Positions 51,915 to 60,744 of a DNA stretch of 64,000 nucleotides are shown one piece after another; position 1 is the first letter of the stretch; every line of letters begins with the position of its first letter. The notes under the pieces were generated by a model. The model worked only from the letters and a program-made list of their open reading frames with translations, searched no databases and was not told the DNA's origin. The DNA lies in contig OY969805.1 in assembly GCA_963703325.1 (NCBI GenBank), positions 2,170,001-2,234,000 on the forward strand. Reading direction: 5' to 3'. The DNA comes from Aquilonibacter sp963703325. GTDB taxonomy: Bacteria > Vulcanimicrobiota > Vulcanimicrobiia > Vulcanimicrobiales > Vulcanimicrobiaceae. The position numbers and the translations under genes are program-made.

Positions 51915-54413
51915 ATGTCAATGTGGGAACCGTTCACCGAGCGCGCCAGACGTAGCATCGTGCTGGCTCAAGAAGAAGCGCAGCGCTTGGGGAACAACTA
52001 CATCGGTACCGAGCACATTTTGCTCGGTATCATCTCGGAAGGCGAAAGCCTTGCGGCAAAAGTTCTCGAGTCGCTTGGCGTCAATCTCGCCAAAGTCCGG
52101 CAAGAGGTCGAAGCGATCGTCGGTCGCGGTGGTCAGACCGTCCAGCAAGAGATGGTCTTTACGCCACGCGCCAAGCGCGTGATCGAGCTCGCCTTCGAAG
52201 AAGCCCGCCAACTCAATCACAATTATATCGGCACCGAGCACCTGCTCCTCGGCCTCATCCGCGAGGGTGAAGGCGTGGCGGCGCGCGTGCTGACCAATCT
52301 CGGCGTCGATCCGGCCAAGGTGCGCGTGCAAACCACGTCGCTGCTCGGAGCCGAAGGTCAACCGCCCGCGCCCAAGGGCAAGAGCAAGACGCCGACGCTC
52401 GATGCGTACGGCCGCGACCTCACCCAGCTCGCTCGCGAGAACAAACTCGATCCGGTCATCGGACGCAGTAACGAGATCGAACGCGTCATTCAAATTCTCT
52501 CGCGCCGCACGAAGAACAACCCGGCGCTCATCGGTGAACCCGGCGTCGGCAAGACCGCAATCGCCGAGGGCCTCGCGCAACGGGTGATCAAGGGCGACAT
52601 TCCCGACCCCCTTCGCGATAAGCGTGTCATCACGCTCGATCTTGCCGGGCTCGTGGCCGGTACCAAGTACCGGGGTGAATTCGAAGAGCGCATGAAGCGT
52701 GTGATGGACGAGATCCGCGGCGCAGCCGGTGAGATCATTCTGTTCATCGACGAATTGCACACCCTGGTCGGCGCGGGCGCTGCCGAAGGCGCGATCGATG
52801 CCAGCAACATCATTAAGCCGGCGCTCGCGCGCGGCGAGCTGCAGTGCATCGGCGCAACGACGCTCAACGAATTTCGCAAGCACATCGAGAAGGACTCGGC
52901 GCTCGAGCGCCGCTTCCAGCCGGTCATGGTCGGCGAGCCGTCGGTCGAAGAGACGGTCGAGATTCTCATGGGTCTGCGCGATCGCTATGAAGCGCATCAC
53001 AAGGTGCAAATCACCGACGACGCGCTGGCCGCCGCGGCCAAGCTTTCGGACCGCTACATCACCGATCGCTTCCTCCCCGACAAAGCGGTGGACTTAATCG
53101 ACGAGGCGAGCTCGCGCGTGCGCTTACAGGCGACGCTGCCGCCGCCCGAAGTGCGCGAGGTCGATGCGCAACTGCGCCGCGTGATCGCCGAGAAAGAATC
53201 GGTCGTCAAGAACCAAGAGTTCGAGAAGGCCGCCTCGATTCGCGATCGCGAGGAGAAACTGCGTCTTGAGAAGTCGCGGCTCGAAGCGGAGTGGCAAGAG
53301 AAGAAGGCGCGCAACGCCGACAAGCCGCTTCAAGTCACCAGCGAAAACGTTGCTGAGATCGTTTCGGCGTGGACGAAGATCCCGGTAAGCCGCCTCGCGC
53401 AAGCCGAGACCGAGAAGCTGCTCAACATGGGCGCCAAGCTTCACGAGCGCATCGTCGGTCAAGAGGAAGCGATCAACGTGATCACGCGCGCCATCCGGCG
53501 TTCGCGTGCGGGTCTCAAGAACCCGAATCGCCCGATCGGCTCGTTCCTGTTCCTCGGCCCGACCGGCGTCGGCAAAACCGAAGTCGCGCGTTCGCTCGCG
53601 GAGTTCATGTTCGACGACGAAGAGTCGATGATCCGCATCGACATGTCGGAGTACATGGAGAAATATTCGGTCTCGCGCTTGGTCGGTGCGCCTCCCGGAT
53701 ACGTTGGCTATGAAGAAGGCGGACAGCTCACCGAAGCCGTGCGCCGCCGTCCGTATGCGGTCGTGTTACTCGACGAAATCGAGAAAGCGCACCCCGACGT
53801 CTTCAACTTGCTGCTGCAAGTGCTCGACGACGGGCGCCTGACCGATTCGCAAGGCCGTCAGGTTGACTTCAAAAACACCGTGATCATCATGACCTCAAAC
53901 GTCGGCGCCGCGGGTATGCAGACGACAACCGACATCGGTTTCCGTCCGCAAAAAGGCACCGAGGAAGACGCAACTAAGGGCTACGACCGGATGAAGAGCA
54001 AAGTGCTCGAGGAAATCAAGCACACCTTCCGTCCGGAGTTTCTCAACCGCGTCGACGAAGTCGTGGTCTTCCATCAGCTCAGTCGCGAGCAGATCGAGGA
54101 AATCGTCGGTCTCGAACTCGAGAAAGTCTTACGCGAAGTTCGCGCGCAAGACATGTATCTCAAAGTCACCGACGCCGCCAAGGCGCTGCTGGCGAAGAAG
54201 GGCTGGGATCCGCAGTTCGGTGCGCGTCCGCTGCGTCGCGCAATTCAGCGCAACGTCGAGGATGAGCTAGCCGAGGAGATGCTGAGGGGCACGTTCGTTG
54301 CCGGCGACCACGTCCTGGCCGACGTCGATGCGACCGATCCCGAAAAGCTGGCATTCTCGAAGATTCCGTCGATCGAACTTCCGACGGAGCCGAGCGAACC
54401 AGCCCACGCATGA
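51915..54413 (+). CDS. clpC: AAA+ ATPase chaperone ClpC
   Basis: 832 residues. Two Clp N repeats (MWEPFTERARRSIVLAQEEA; RAKRVIELAFEEARQLNHN), AAA domain 1 with GEPGVGKTA, a UVR-containing coiled-coil region (NQEFEKAASIRDREEKL), AAA domain 2 with GPTGVGKTEV, and the D2-small domain. This order is that of ClpC, the partner of ClpP in regulated proteolysis, and length matches. A ClpP-binding IGF/LGF loop was not clearly identified. Its stop overlaps the next gene's start (ATGA). Confidence 0.95.
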   Translation: MSMWEPFTERARRSIVLAQEEAQRLGNNYIGTEHILLGIISEGESLAAKVLESLGVNLAKVRQEVEAIVGRGGQTVQQEMVFTPRAKRVIELAFEEARQLNHNYIGTEHLLLGLIREGEGVAARVLTNLGVDPAKVRVQTTSLLGAEGQPPAPKGKSKTPTLDAYGRDLTQLARENKLDPVIGRSNEIERVIQILSRRTKNNPALIGEPGVGKTAIAEGLAQRVIKGDIPDPLRDKRVITLDLAGLVAGTKYRGEFEERMKRVMDEIRGAAGEIILFIDELHTLVGAGAAEGAIDASNIIKPALARGELQCIGATTLNEFRKHIEKDSALERRFQPVMVGEPSVEETVEILMGLRDRYEAHHKVQITDDALAAAAKLSDRYITDRFLPDKAVDLIDEASSRVRLQATLPPPEVREVDAQLRRVIAEKESVVKNQEFEKAASIRDREEKLRLEKSRLEAEWQEKKARNADKPLQVTSENVAEIVSAWTKIPVSRLAQAETEKLLNMGAKLHERIVGQEEAINVITRAIRRSRAGLKNPNRPIGSFLFLGPTGVGKTEVARSLAEFMFDDEESMIRIDMSEYMEKYSVSRLVGAPPGYVGYEEGGQLTEAVRRRPYAVVLLDEIEKAHPDVFNLLLQVLDDGRLTDSQGRQVDFKNTVIIMTSNVGAAGMQTTTDIGFRPQKGTEEDATKGYDRMKSKVLEEIKHTFRPEFLNRVDEVVVFHQLSREQIEEIVGLELEKVLREVRAQDMYLKVTDAAKALLAKKGWDPQFGARPLRRAIQRNVEDELAEEMLRGTFVAGDHVLADVDATDPEKLAFSKIPSIELPTEPSEPAHA

Positions 54414-55402
54414 TCACCGGCCTCGTGGCCGGAAAATTCGATCCCCCGCACCGCGGGCACGCCTTGTTGATCGACACGGCGCGCGCGCGGTGCGATCGTT
54501 TGATCGTGTTGCTCTTCGACCACGAGGGGCAAAACGTGCCGGCCGATGTGCGCGCCGGTTGGCTGCGCGAGATCCATCCCGGCGTTGACGTGCGCGTCTT
54601 TCCGACGCACAATTACGCGCGCCTCACCCCCGAAGATGCGGCGCACGAAGCCAATCGCGTGCGCGCCTTTCTCGACGAACCGGTCAACGTGTTCTTTACC
54701 TCCGAAGATTACGGCGAGATGGTCGCGGCCGCGCTCGGGGCCCGGCATTTCGACGTCGATCGTGAACGCGCGCTCGTGCCGGTTACCGGCACGATGATTC
54801 GCCGTGCGCCGGCCGCGATGCTCGACTGGCTAGAAGCGCCGGTGCGCGCCTACTACGTGCCGCGCGTCTGCGTCGTCGGATCGGAATCGACCGGCAAAAG
54901 CACGCTGTGCGCGCGGCTTGCCGACCATTATCGCACGGTGTGGGTGGGGGAATACGGCCGCGAGTATTCGCTTGAGAAGCTGCGCAACGGATTGCAAGGG
55001 CAGTGGGTCGACGACGAGTTCATTCACATCGCGTTCGAGCAGCAGCGGCGCGAGGACGATGCAGCGCGGCGCGCCGATCCGGTGTTGGTTTGCGACACTG
55101 ACGCGCTCGCGACGACGGTGTGGTCCGAACGCTACCTCGATCGCGTGCCGACGCGCTGGCCGTTGCCGCCCTCGCGCATCGCGCTCTACCTGATTCCGTA
55201 TCCCGACGTGCCGTTTGTTGCCGACGCCATCCGCGACGGCGAGCATAAACGCTACTGGATGTACGAGCGCCTGGTGGAGCTGTTCACGCAGCGCGCGCTT
55301 CCGTTCACCGTGCTACGCGGCACGTACGACGATCGCTTCGAGCAGGCGGTCAAGACCATCGATGCGTTATTGGCGGCGGAGCGCGACGCAAGCGCCGGCT
55401 AG
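54410..55402 (+). CDS. NadR-like bifunctional NMN adenylyltransferase / ribosylnicotinamide kinase
   Basis: 330 residues. An N-terminal nucleotidyltransferase domain (GKFDPPHRGH with the HxGH-type motif; TGTMIRRAP as the ISTT-like motif) is fused to a P-loop kinase domain (GSESTGKST, CDTDALAT). In NadR the pair makes NAD from nicotinamide riboside or NMN. It lacks the DNA-binding N-terminus of enterobacterial NadR. It overlaps clpC by 4 bp, an unusual pairing of proteolysis and NAD salvage. Its end overlaps the convergent MaoC gene by 4 bp. Confidence 0.85.
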   Translation: MITGLVAGKFDPPHRGHALLIDTARARCDRLIVLLFDHEGQNVPADVRAGWLREIHPGVDVRVFPTHNYARLTPEDAAHEANRVRAFLDEPVNVFFTSEDYGEMVAAALGARHFDVDRERALVPVTGTMIRRAPAAMLDWLEAPVRAYYVPRVCVVGSESTGKSTLCARLADHYRTVWVGEYGREYSLEKLRNGLQGQWVDDEFIHIAFEQQRREDDAARRADPVLVCDTDALATTVWSERYLDRVPTRWPLPPSRIALYLIPYPDVPFVADAIRDGEHKRYWMYERLVELFTQRALPFTVLRGTYDDRFEQAVKTIDALLAAERDASAG

Positions 55403-55845
55403 CCGCGCGTCGGTGCGATCCCGTTGGCAATGAACGTCATCACCACCACGTCATCCTGATTGAGCGTCTCGTTGCGGAAGCGCACGGTCCCGCGCGGCTT
55501 GCCGCCGGGCCACGGCGCCTTTTCGATAACTTCGCTGCGAACGTGCAACTCGTCGCCGGGAACCACGGGAAACGTCCAACGCAGTTCATCAATACCGGTA
55601 CCGATCAGCGGGCTATCCTCGCCGGAGCGCGCGTCGACCAGCAACCGCATAGAAATCGCCGCGGTGAGCCAGCCGCTGATGACGAGCTTTTTGAAAAAGC
55701 TCGATTCGGCGGCCTCTGGGTCGAGGTGGAAGGGTTGCGGATCGTAGGCGCGCGCGAACGCCAGCGCTTCCTCTTCGCCGATGCGGTAGCGCCCCGTCTC
55801 GCGCATGTCGCCGACGTTAAAGTCTTCGTAGTAGCGCTTGCTCAT
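55399..55845 (-). CDS. MaoC-like hydratase/dehydratase
   Basis: 148 residues of the hotdog MaoC fold: YEDFNVGDMRETGRY, then FARAYDPQPFHLDPEAA (hydratase-2 motif with D..P.H), WLTAAISMRL, and FPVVPGDEL. It probably hydrates an enoyl-CoA. It is the last gene of the methionine-salvage operon: its ATG overlaps the mtnC stop by 4 bp. MaoC enzymes are not part of the classical salvage pathway. Confidence 0.88.
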   Translation of the reverse strand: MSKRYYEDFNVGDMRETGRYRIGEEEALAFARAYDPQPFHLDPEAAESSFFKKLVISGWLTAAISMRLLVDARSGEDSPLIGTGIDELRWTFPVVPGDELHVRSEVIEKAPWPGGKPRGTVRFRNETLNQDDVVVMTFIANGIAPTRG

Positions 55846-56537
55846 CTGGTTACCTCGATCTCGTCGAACGATTCGACGCAGGCGTGGCGCGTGGTTGGGA
55901 CGGTCCCGTCCTCGGGACGCGCCAACTGCACGGTTTGCACGCCGGCGTCTTGCGCGGCGTCGAGTTCGGCTTCGCTGTCGGAGAAGAAAATCGCCTCGTT
56001 CGGCGGGACGCCGATCGCGTCGAGGATGCGCTCGTACGACGCCGCTTCGCGCTTCCCGCCGATCGTCGTATCGAAGAAGCCCGAGAAGAGCGGGAGCAAA
56101 TCTCCCGCCACGCTGTTCCCGAAGAGCAGCTTCTGCGCCGGTACCGACCCCGACGAGTAGATGTACAACGCAACGCCGCCGTCGTGAAACCGGCGCAGCG
56201 CGTCGATTGCATCGGAATAGAGATGGCCGCGGATGCCGCTCGAGGCGTAGCCTTCGACCCAGATCAGTCCCTGCAGTTGTTTGAGCGGCGTGATCTTGAC
56301 GTCGCGATCGGCCCAATCGTGCAATACGTCGAGCAGTCCGCTGAGGTCCTCGCGCGGCACCCCCGCTTCGTCGGCCGTTTGATCGAGGATCTCGCGCACC
56401 ATCGCATCCTGTTCGTGCTCGCGCACGAACGCGTCCATGTGAGCCGAGGCAAACGGAAAGAGCACGTCGCGCACGAACGCGATCGAGCCGAGCGTGCCTT
56501 CGATGTCGATCAGCGCCGCGCGGGCGCGATAGCGCAT
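55842..56537 (-). CDS. mtnC: Acireductone synthase (enolase-phosphatase), MtnC
   Basis: 231 residues of the HAD superfamily. LIDIEGT has the nucleophile aspartate in the MtnC-type DxEGT form, with YIYSSGS as motif II, and FFSDSEAELDAA as the final motif. It converts 2,3-diketo-5-methylthiopentyl-1-phosphate to acireductone. Directly adjacent to mtnD (no gap) and overlapping the MaoC gene. Confidence 0.93.
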   Translation of the reverse strand: MRYRARAALIDIEGTLGSIAFVRDVLFPFASAHMDAFVREHEQDAMVREILDQTADEAGVPREDLSGLLDVLHDWADRDVKITPLKQLQGLIWVEGYASSGIRGHLYSDAIDALRRFHDGGVALYIYSSGSVPAQKLLFGNSVAGDLLPLFSGFFDTTIGGKREAASYERILDAIGVPPNEAIFFSDSEAELDAAQDAGVQTVQLARPEDGTVPTTRHACVESFDEIEVTR

Positions 56538-57095
56538 CTAATCGAGTTTGGGGAAGCCGCTTGCGATCGCGTCGCCGGTAAAGTTCGCGACCCAGCCCTC
56601 TTGATTGTTGAACAGGCGAATCGCCGTGAACTCGGGATCCGAGCCCATGTCGAACCAGTGTTTGGTTCCGGCCGGGACACTGATCAGATCACCTTTTACG
56701 CACACGGTTTGATAGACGCGGCCGTTGACGTGCAGATAAAACGCGCCTCGACCCTCGACGAAGAAGCGTACTTCGTCTTCGGAGTGCTGATGCTCGTCGA
56801 GGAATTTCTTGCGCATCGGTTCGGTGTTGGGCGTGCCGCGCTCGAGTCGAACGACGTCCATCGTCCCATAGCCGCACTCGGCCACGAGTTTGTCGATGGA
56901 GCTGCGGTACGCGTCGATCACCGTCTGTTGATCGGCGCCCTTGGGCAGTTGTGCGTCGGCCGCCCAGCGTTCGAAGCGTACGCCGATCGCGCGCAGCTCA
57001 TCGGCGATGCGCTCGCCGTCGCTCGTGTCGATCAAGAGCGTTTCGGGATGCTTTTCATCGTAGACGCGAAGCGTGGTCGTCAAGGTGGTCGTCAT
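56538..57095 (-). CDS. mtnD: Acireductone dioxygenase, MtnD
   Basis: 185 residues, a cupin with DEHQHSEDEVRFF (two His and the Glu metal ligands) and GTKHWF (final His). It oxidises acireductone to the 2-oxo acid of methionine; the metal (Fe or Ni) decides the product. ATG 57095 overlaps the mtnB stop (ATGA). Confidence 0.93.
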   Translation of the reverse strand: MTTTLTTTLRVYDEKHPETLLIDTSDGERIADELRAIGVRFERWAADAQLPKGADQQTVIDAYRSSIDKLVAECGYGTMDVVRLERGTPNTEPMRKKFLDEHQHSEDEVRFFVEGRGAFYLHVNGRVYQTVCVKGDLISVPAGTKHWFDMGSDPEFTAIRLFNNQEGWVANFTGDAIASGFPKLD

Positions 57096-57709
57096 CGGCG
57101 TAATCTCCGTTCCTCTAATGAACATTGGAGCAAGAACTCTAGCCCCTCCAAGTGGCGCTGTGCATCCGCCATGGTAGCACCCCAGGTATAGACACCGTGT
57201 CCGGCCAGAAGGTATCCGGGCACCGGTGGCTCGTCGCCGATCACGGCTTCGATACGCTCGGCCAAGCGGCCCGTATCCTGATCGTTGGCAAAGATCGGCA
57301 GGCGAATTGCGCCTTCGTGGGTGGTGACGCCGCGTAGGCTCTTGTGCATCTCGAAGCCCTCGAGCTCGACGTAGCCCAGCCTGGCGTCAAGGCGCGAAAG
57401 AACCGTGGCAGCGACAGTGTGGACGTGAACGATCGCGCCGATGCCGGGGTCGTGCCGGTAGCGCGCGACGTGCAAGGGTGTCTCAGCCGAAACGCCGGCC
57501 GGGAGTGTTCCCGTCAGCGGCACGGCGATGATGTCCTCAGGGCGGATATTGCCCTTGTCGATCCCCGAGCGGGTAACGGCTGCATGTGCCGCATCGATGC
57601 GGCACGAGAAGTTTCCGCTGGTCGCGGGCACCCAGCCGCGAGCCGCCGCGAAGCGGCCGATGGCGCCAAGGTCGAGCGCCACCGAGGCGGGGACCACCAG
57701 ATCGAGCAT
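57092..57709 (-). CDS. mtnB: Methylthioribulose-1-phosphate dehydratase, MtnB
   Basis: 205 residues of the class II aldolase family. VPATSGNFSCRID (substrate loop), HVHTVAATVLSRL (zinc His pair) and AGHGVYTWG (third zinc His) are typical. ATG 57709 removes an unlikely leader. It heads the operon mtnB-mtnD-mtnC-MaoC, separated from a divergent WYL regulator by about 100 bp. mtnA, mtnK/mtnP and the final aminotransferase are not in the window. Confidence 0.92.
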   Translation of the reverse strand: MLDLVVPASVALDLGAIGRFAAARGWVPATSGNFSCRIDAAHAAVTRSGIDKGNIRPEDIIAVPLTGTLPAGVSAETPLHVARYRHDPGIGAIVHVHTVAATVLSRLDARLGYVELEGFEMHKSLRGVTTHEGAIRLPIFANDQDTGRLAERIEAVIGDEPPVPGYLLAGHGVYTWGATMADAQRHLEGLEFLLQCSLEERRLRR

Positions 57710-57812
57710 AGGCTCGATTTTAGCACGACCGCGAGCACCTAATGAATTGATCGAATTTTGAGCACAAGGCCCTCCAGCTGGCACACCACTGGGCGAGAAT
57801 CTGCGCTAGAGT

Positions 57813-58832
57813 ATGAAATCAGTGGAACGCACAACCGAACCCAAGATCGTGCTCCTGGTCCGGCTCCTCTCGGCCATCGACGAGGGGCGTCACTCCTTTG
57901 AGAACCTCAAAGACCGGATCGCCGAAGGCACGAAGCGCCCCAGCACCCGCAGCTTGCGCCGCTACCTCGCCGTCCTGGCCGACGCTGGGTTCCCCTGGTA
58001 TTTCGACCGCGCCACCAACGCCTATCGCTTCGCCGAGGGCTACAGCTTGCGCCGCCTCGACCTTTCCAACGGCGAGCTATTCGGTCTGGTCGCACTGCGC
58101 TCGTTCGGCGCCTCGATCGGCGGTGCGATCGGCGCATCGATCGACGAGATTACCGATAAGCTGCTTGGCTCGACGCGCAGTGCAGTGCGCGCACGCGTCG
58201 ACGCACCGTCACCGGTCGCATTTCGTCTGGCGGAGATTCAGCTCGACGAGCAGGGCGAGCGCGCCTTCAGCCTTTTTGCCGCGGCGGAGCGTTCGTCGCG
58301 CGTCGTGCAGTTCGTCTATCAGGACAAAGAGAGCAATCGCAGCACGCGCGAAGTCGATCCCTACGGTTTTATCGTCAGTTCGGGCCGCATCTATTGCGTC
58401 GCCTACGATCATGCGCGTCGCGATAAGCGCGTCTTCGCCATCGACAATGTCAGCGATGTGCACGTCAGCGCTCGCACGTTCACCAAGCCGCACGATTTCG
58501 ACGTCGACGCGTTTGCCGCCGATTCGATCAGCGGCGTGATGCACGGCGCAGCAGCGATGCCGGTCCGCGTGCGCTTTGCTTCGCGCGTCGCCAAGGCGGC
58601 GATCGCCGCGCGTGTCATTGCCGAACGTCAGATCGAACGGCTCGACGACGGGAGCGTTGAGATCGAATATCGCGTCAGCGACGCCGACGAACTCGCGCGC
58701 TGGGTACTCGGCTGGGGTGCACAAGCTGAGATCGTCGGGCCACCTGACGTGCGCAACCGCGTGGCCGCACTCACCAAAGAAATCGCCGAGAAGTACAAAA
58801 ACCGAGATAGTGTTTCAGAAGTGTTGGTTTGA
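57813..58832 (+). CDS. WYL-domain transcriptional regulator
   Basis: 339 residues. An N-terminal helix-turn-helix (residues about 30-70, TRSLRRYLAVLADAGFPWYF) and a WYL domain (about 160-240, VVQFVYQDKESN and GRIYCVAYD) followed by a C-terminal WCX-like domain. WYL proteins often respond to nucleic acids or small ligands. It is divergent from mtnB and may regulate the salvage operon, but no operator was recognised. A terminator follows. Confidence 0.88.
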   Translation: MKSVERTTEPKIVLLVRLLSAIDEGRHSFENLKDRIAEGTKRPSTRSLRRYLAVLADAGFPWYFDRATNAYRFAEGYSLRRLDLSNGELFGLVALRSFGASIGGAIGASIDEITDKLLGSTRSAVRARVDAPSPVAFRLAEIQLDEQGERAFSLFAAAERSSRVVQFVYQDKESNRSTREVDPYGFIVSSGRIYCVAYDHARRDKRVFAIDNVSDVHVSARTFTKPHDFDVDAFAADSISGVMHGAAAMPVRVRFASRVAKAAIAARVIAERQIERLDDGSVEIEYRVSDADELARWVLGWGAQAEIVGPPDVRNRVAALTKEIAEKYKNRDSVSEVLV

Positions 58833-58877
58833 ATTGACGAGTCGGTTCAAACCGGGACTTCCAGGCGAAACAAAAGG

Positions 58878-58900
58878 CGCCGGCATGTAGCCGGCGTCTT
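58878..58900 (+). terminator. Probable intrinsic terminator after the WYL gene
   Basis: A 7-bp stem CGCCGGC/GCCGGCG (58878-58884, 58890-58896) with a 5-base loop is followed by TCTT, 45 bp downstream of the WYL stop. The U-tract is short, so efficiency may be low. Confidence 0.6.
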
Positions 58901-59128
58901 TCGACGTATTCGCGCACCGAGGTCGCCTATCGGGCTCCCGGGTGGGAGAGTCCGACTGACGTCAACGGCGGTTCGATCGTCGCGGCGGATGGCTACCAGC
59001 GCAGCCATCACGCGCATTGCTTCCGATCGCGGCCGATACGTGCGTCGCCCTTCGATAAATTCGAAGTGAGGAGATGGTAGCACCGTGCCAAGGGGCGCTT
59101 CAAGTAAGCCCGCGCGCTCGCTCACACG
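58901..59128. other. Non-coding stretch between WYL and hutH genes
   Basis: About 230 bp with no convincing gene. A minus-strand frame across this region (to about 59125) runs through the terminator stem and has arginine-rich, un-gene-like composition. A hairpin-like GGCTCCCGGGTGGGAG segment near 58936 is noted, but no known riboswitch or RNA was recognised. The hutH promoter is presumably at the right-hand edge. Confidence 0.4.
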
Positions 59129-59179
59129 CTATCCACAAGTTTTTTGCGGTTATGCACGGCAGGCGTGGAGTTATCCACT
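59129..59179 (+). promoter_or_regulatory. Three DnaA-box-like direct repeats, 21-bp spacing
   Basis: CTATCCACA (59129-59137), TTATGCACG (59150-59158) and TTATCCACT (59171-59179) each match the DnaA box TTATNCACA with one mismatch. They start exactly 21 bp apart, in the same orientation, ending 18 bp before the hutH start. A fourth, poorer copy (TCATCCATG at 59192, 6 of 9) is in register and runs into the start codon. They may be DnaA sites or sites for another regulator. Confidence 0.5.
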
Positions 59180-59197
59180 TGGAAACAGGTTTCATCC

Positions 59198-60742
59198 ATG
59201 TCACAAACGCTCTATCAACAGCCCGTCGAGCTCGACGGTCGTCACTTAAGCCTCGAAGCGATCGAGGCGGTTGCCGACGGAGCGCCGGTCAGCATCGCCC
59301 CCGCTGCGCGCGAACGCGTTGCGCGCGCGCGTGCCTTTGTCGACGAACGTTTTGCAAGCGGGCATGCCATTTACGGCGTGACCACCGGTTTCGGACGCTT
59401 GGCCAACGTGCAGATCGATCCGGCAGATGCCGCCGCCTTGCAGTTAAATTTGGTGCGGTCGCACGCGTCGGGAACCGGCGCACCGCTCGACGCACGCCTG
59501 GTGCGCGCGGCGGGGGTCTTGCGCGTGAATTCGCTTGCCGCCGGCCACTCCGGCGTGAAGTCCGAAACGTTGGATCTCTTGGCGGAGCTGCTCAATCGCG
59601 GCGTGACCCCGGTTGTGCCCTGCCAAGGTTCAGTCGGTGCAAGTGGTGATCTCGCGCCGCTCGCGCACATGACGCTGACGTTAATTGGTGAGGGCGAGGC
59701 GGTCTTGCGGGGGCAGCGGCTTCCGAGCGCGGTTGCGCTCGAGCGCGCGGGCTTGCGTCCAGTTACGCTCGGTCCAAAAGAAGGGCTCGCGCTGATCAAC
59801 GGCACGCAGGTGATGACCGGTATTGCGGCGCTCGGCATCTTGCGCGCGCAGCAACTGGCCGCAGCTGCCGACGTGATCGGAGCGATGTCGCTCGAAGCGT
59901 TTTTGGGGACCGATCGGGTGTTCGACCGGCGTTTGAACGATTTGCGCCCGCATCCCGGCCAAGCGCGCGTCGCCGCCAACTTGCGCGTGCTGCTTGCCGG
60001 GTCCGAGATCATGCTCTCGCATCGCGAATGCGGACGCGTGCAAGATCCGTATTCGTTTCGCTGCATTCCGGTCGTGCACGGCGCAGTGCGCGACGCAATC
60101 GCGTACGCGCGCGGTGTTACGCAGATCGAAGCGAACTCCGTTACCGACAATCCGCTGGTCTTTCCTGAGGACGGCGAGTTTCTTTCAGGTGGAAACTTTC
60201 ACGGCGAACCCATCGCACTGGCCATCGACTTTCTCAAAATCGCGATCGGCGAACTGGCGTCGATCGGCGAGCGTCGCCTGTACCTCCTGCTCAACGCCGA
60301 AGACCGCGGTTTACCGCTCTTCCTGACCGGCCGCTCTGGCCTGCAATCGGGACTGATGATCGTGCAATACACCGCCGCGGCACTAGTGAACGATGACAAA
60401 GGCTTAGCTTGGCCATCGAGCGTCGATTCGATTCCCACGTCGGCTGGGCAAGAAGATCACGTGAGCATGGGTATGACGTCAGCCAACAACCTGGTTCGCG
60501 TGCTCGACAACGTCGAGGGTGCACTGGGTTGCGAGTTGCTCGGCGCGCTGGCCGCGACAGATTTTCGCCGGCCATTGCGCTCGGGCGCCGGTACCCAAGC
60601 CGCCTACGATTGTGCGCGCGAACGGATCGCGCCGTGGACGGCCGATCGCGTGCCGGCCCCCGATATTCAAGCGGCGCGCGAGCTGATCGCAAGCGGCGCG
60701 TTGGTCAATGCGGCGCAAGGCGCGATCGGCGAGCGTCTCTAG
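59198..60742 (+). CDS. hutH: Histidine ammonia-lyase
   Basis: 514 residues. The MIO prosthetic group forms from A148-S149-G150 (GSVGASGDLAPL), and Y59 in YGVTTGFG is the active-site base. It deaminates histidine to urocanate, the first step of histidine degradation; phenylalanine/tyrosine lyases are close relatives but the length and the region after the MIO loop fit HutH best. No hutU, hutI or other hut genes are nearby. ATG 59198 was chosen because the upstream frame is short and un-gene-like. Three DnaA-box-like repeats lie directly upstream. Confidence 0.9.
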   Translation: MSQTLYQQPVELDGRHLSLEAIEAVADGAPVSIAPAARERVARARAFVDERFASGHAIYGVTTGFGRLANVQIDPADAAALQLNLVRSHASGTGAPLDARLVRAAGVLRVNSLAAGHSGVKSETLDLLAELLNRGVTPVVPCQGSVGASGDLAPLAHMTLTLIGEGEAVLRGQRLPSAVALERAGLRPVTLGPKEGLALINGTQVMTGIAALGILRAQQLAAAADVIGAMSLEAFLGTDRVFDRRLNDLRPHPGQARVAANLRVLLAGSEIMLSHRECGRVQDPYSFRCIPVVHGAVRDAIAYARGVTQIEANSVTDNPLVFPEDGEFLSGGNFHGEPIALAIDFLKIAIGELASIGERRLYLLLNAEDRGLPLFLTGRSGLQSGLMIVQYTAAALVNDDKGLAWPSSVDSIPTSAGQEDHVSMGMTSANNLVRVLDNVEGALGCELLGALAATDFRRPLRSGAGTQAAYDCARERIAPWTADRVPAPDIQAARELIASGALVNAAQGAIGERL

Positions 60743-60744
60743 CA

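Noticed and set aside
58930..59100. A glycine riboswitch or T-box-like RNA upstream of hutH
   Set aside because: GGGAGAG and GGTAGCACCG strings occur but the required conserved core and pairing were not found.
58847..59125. A 92-residue minus-strand gene between WYL and hutH
   Set aside because: Runs through the terminator stem, arginine-rich, no ribosome site. Left as non-coding.
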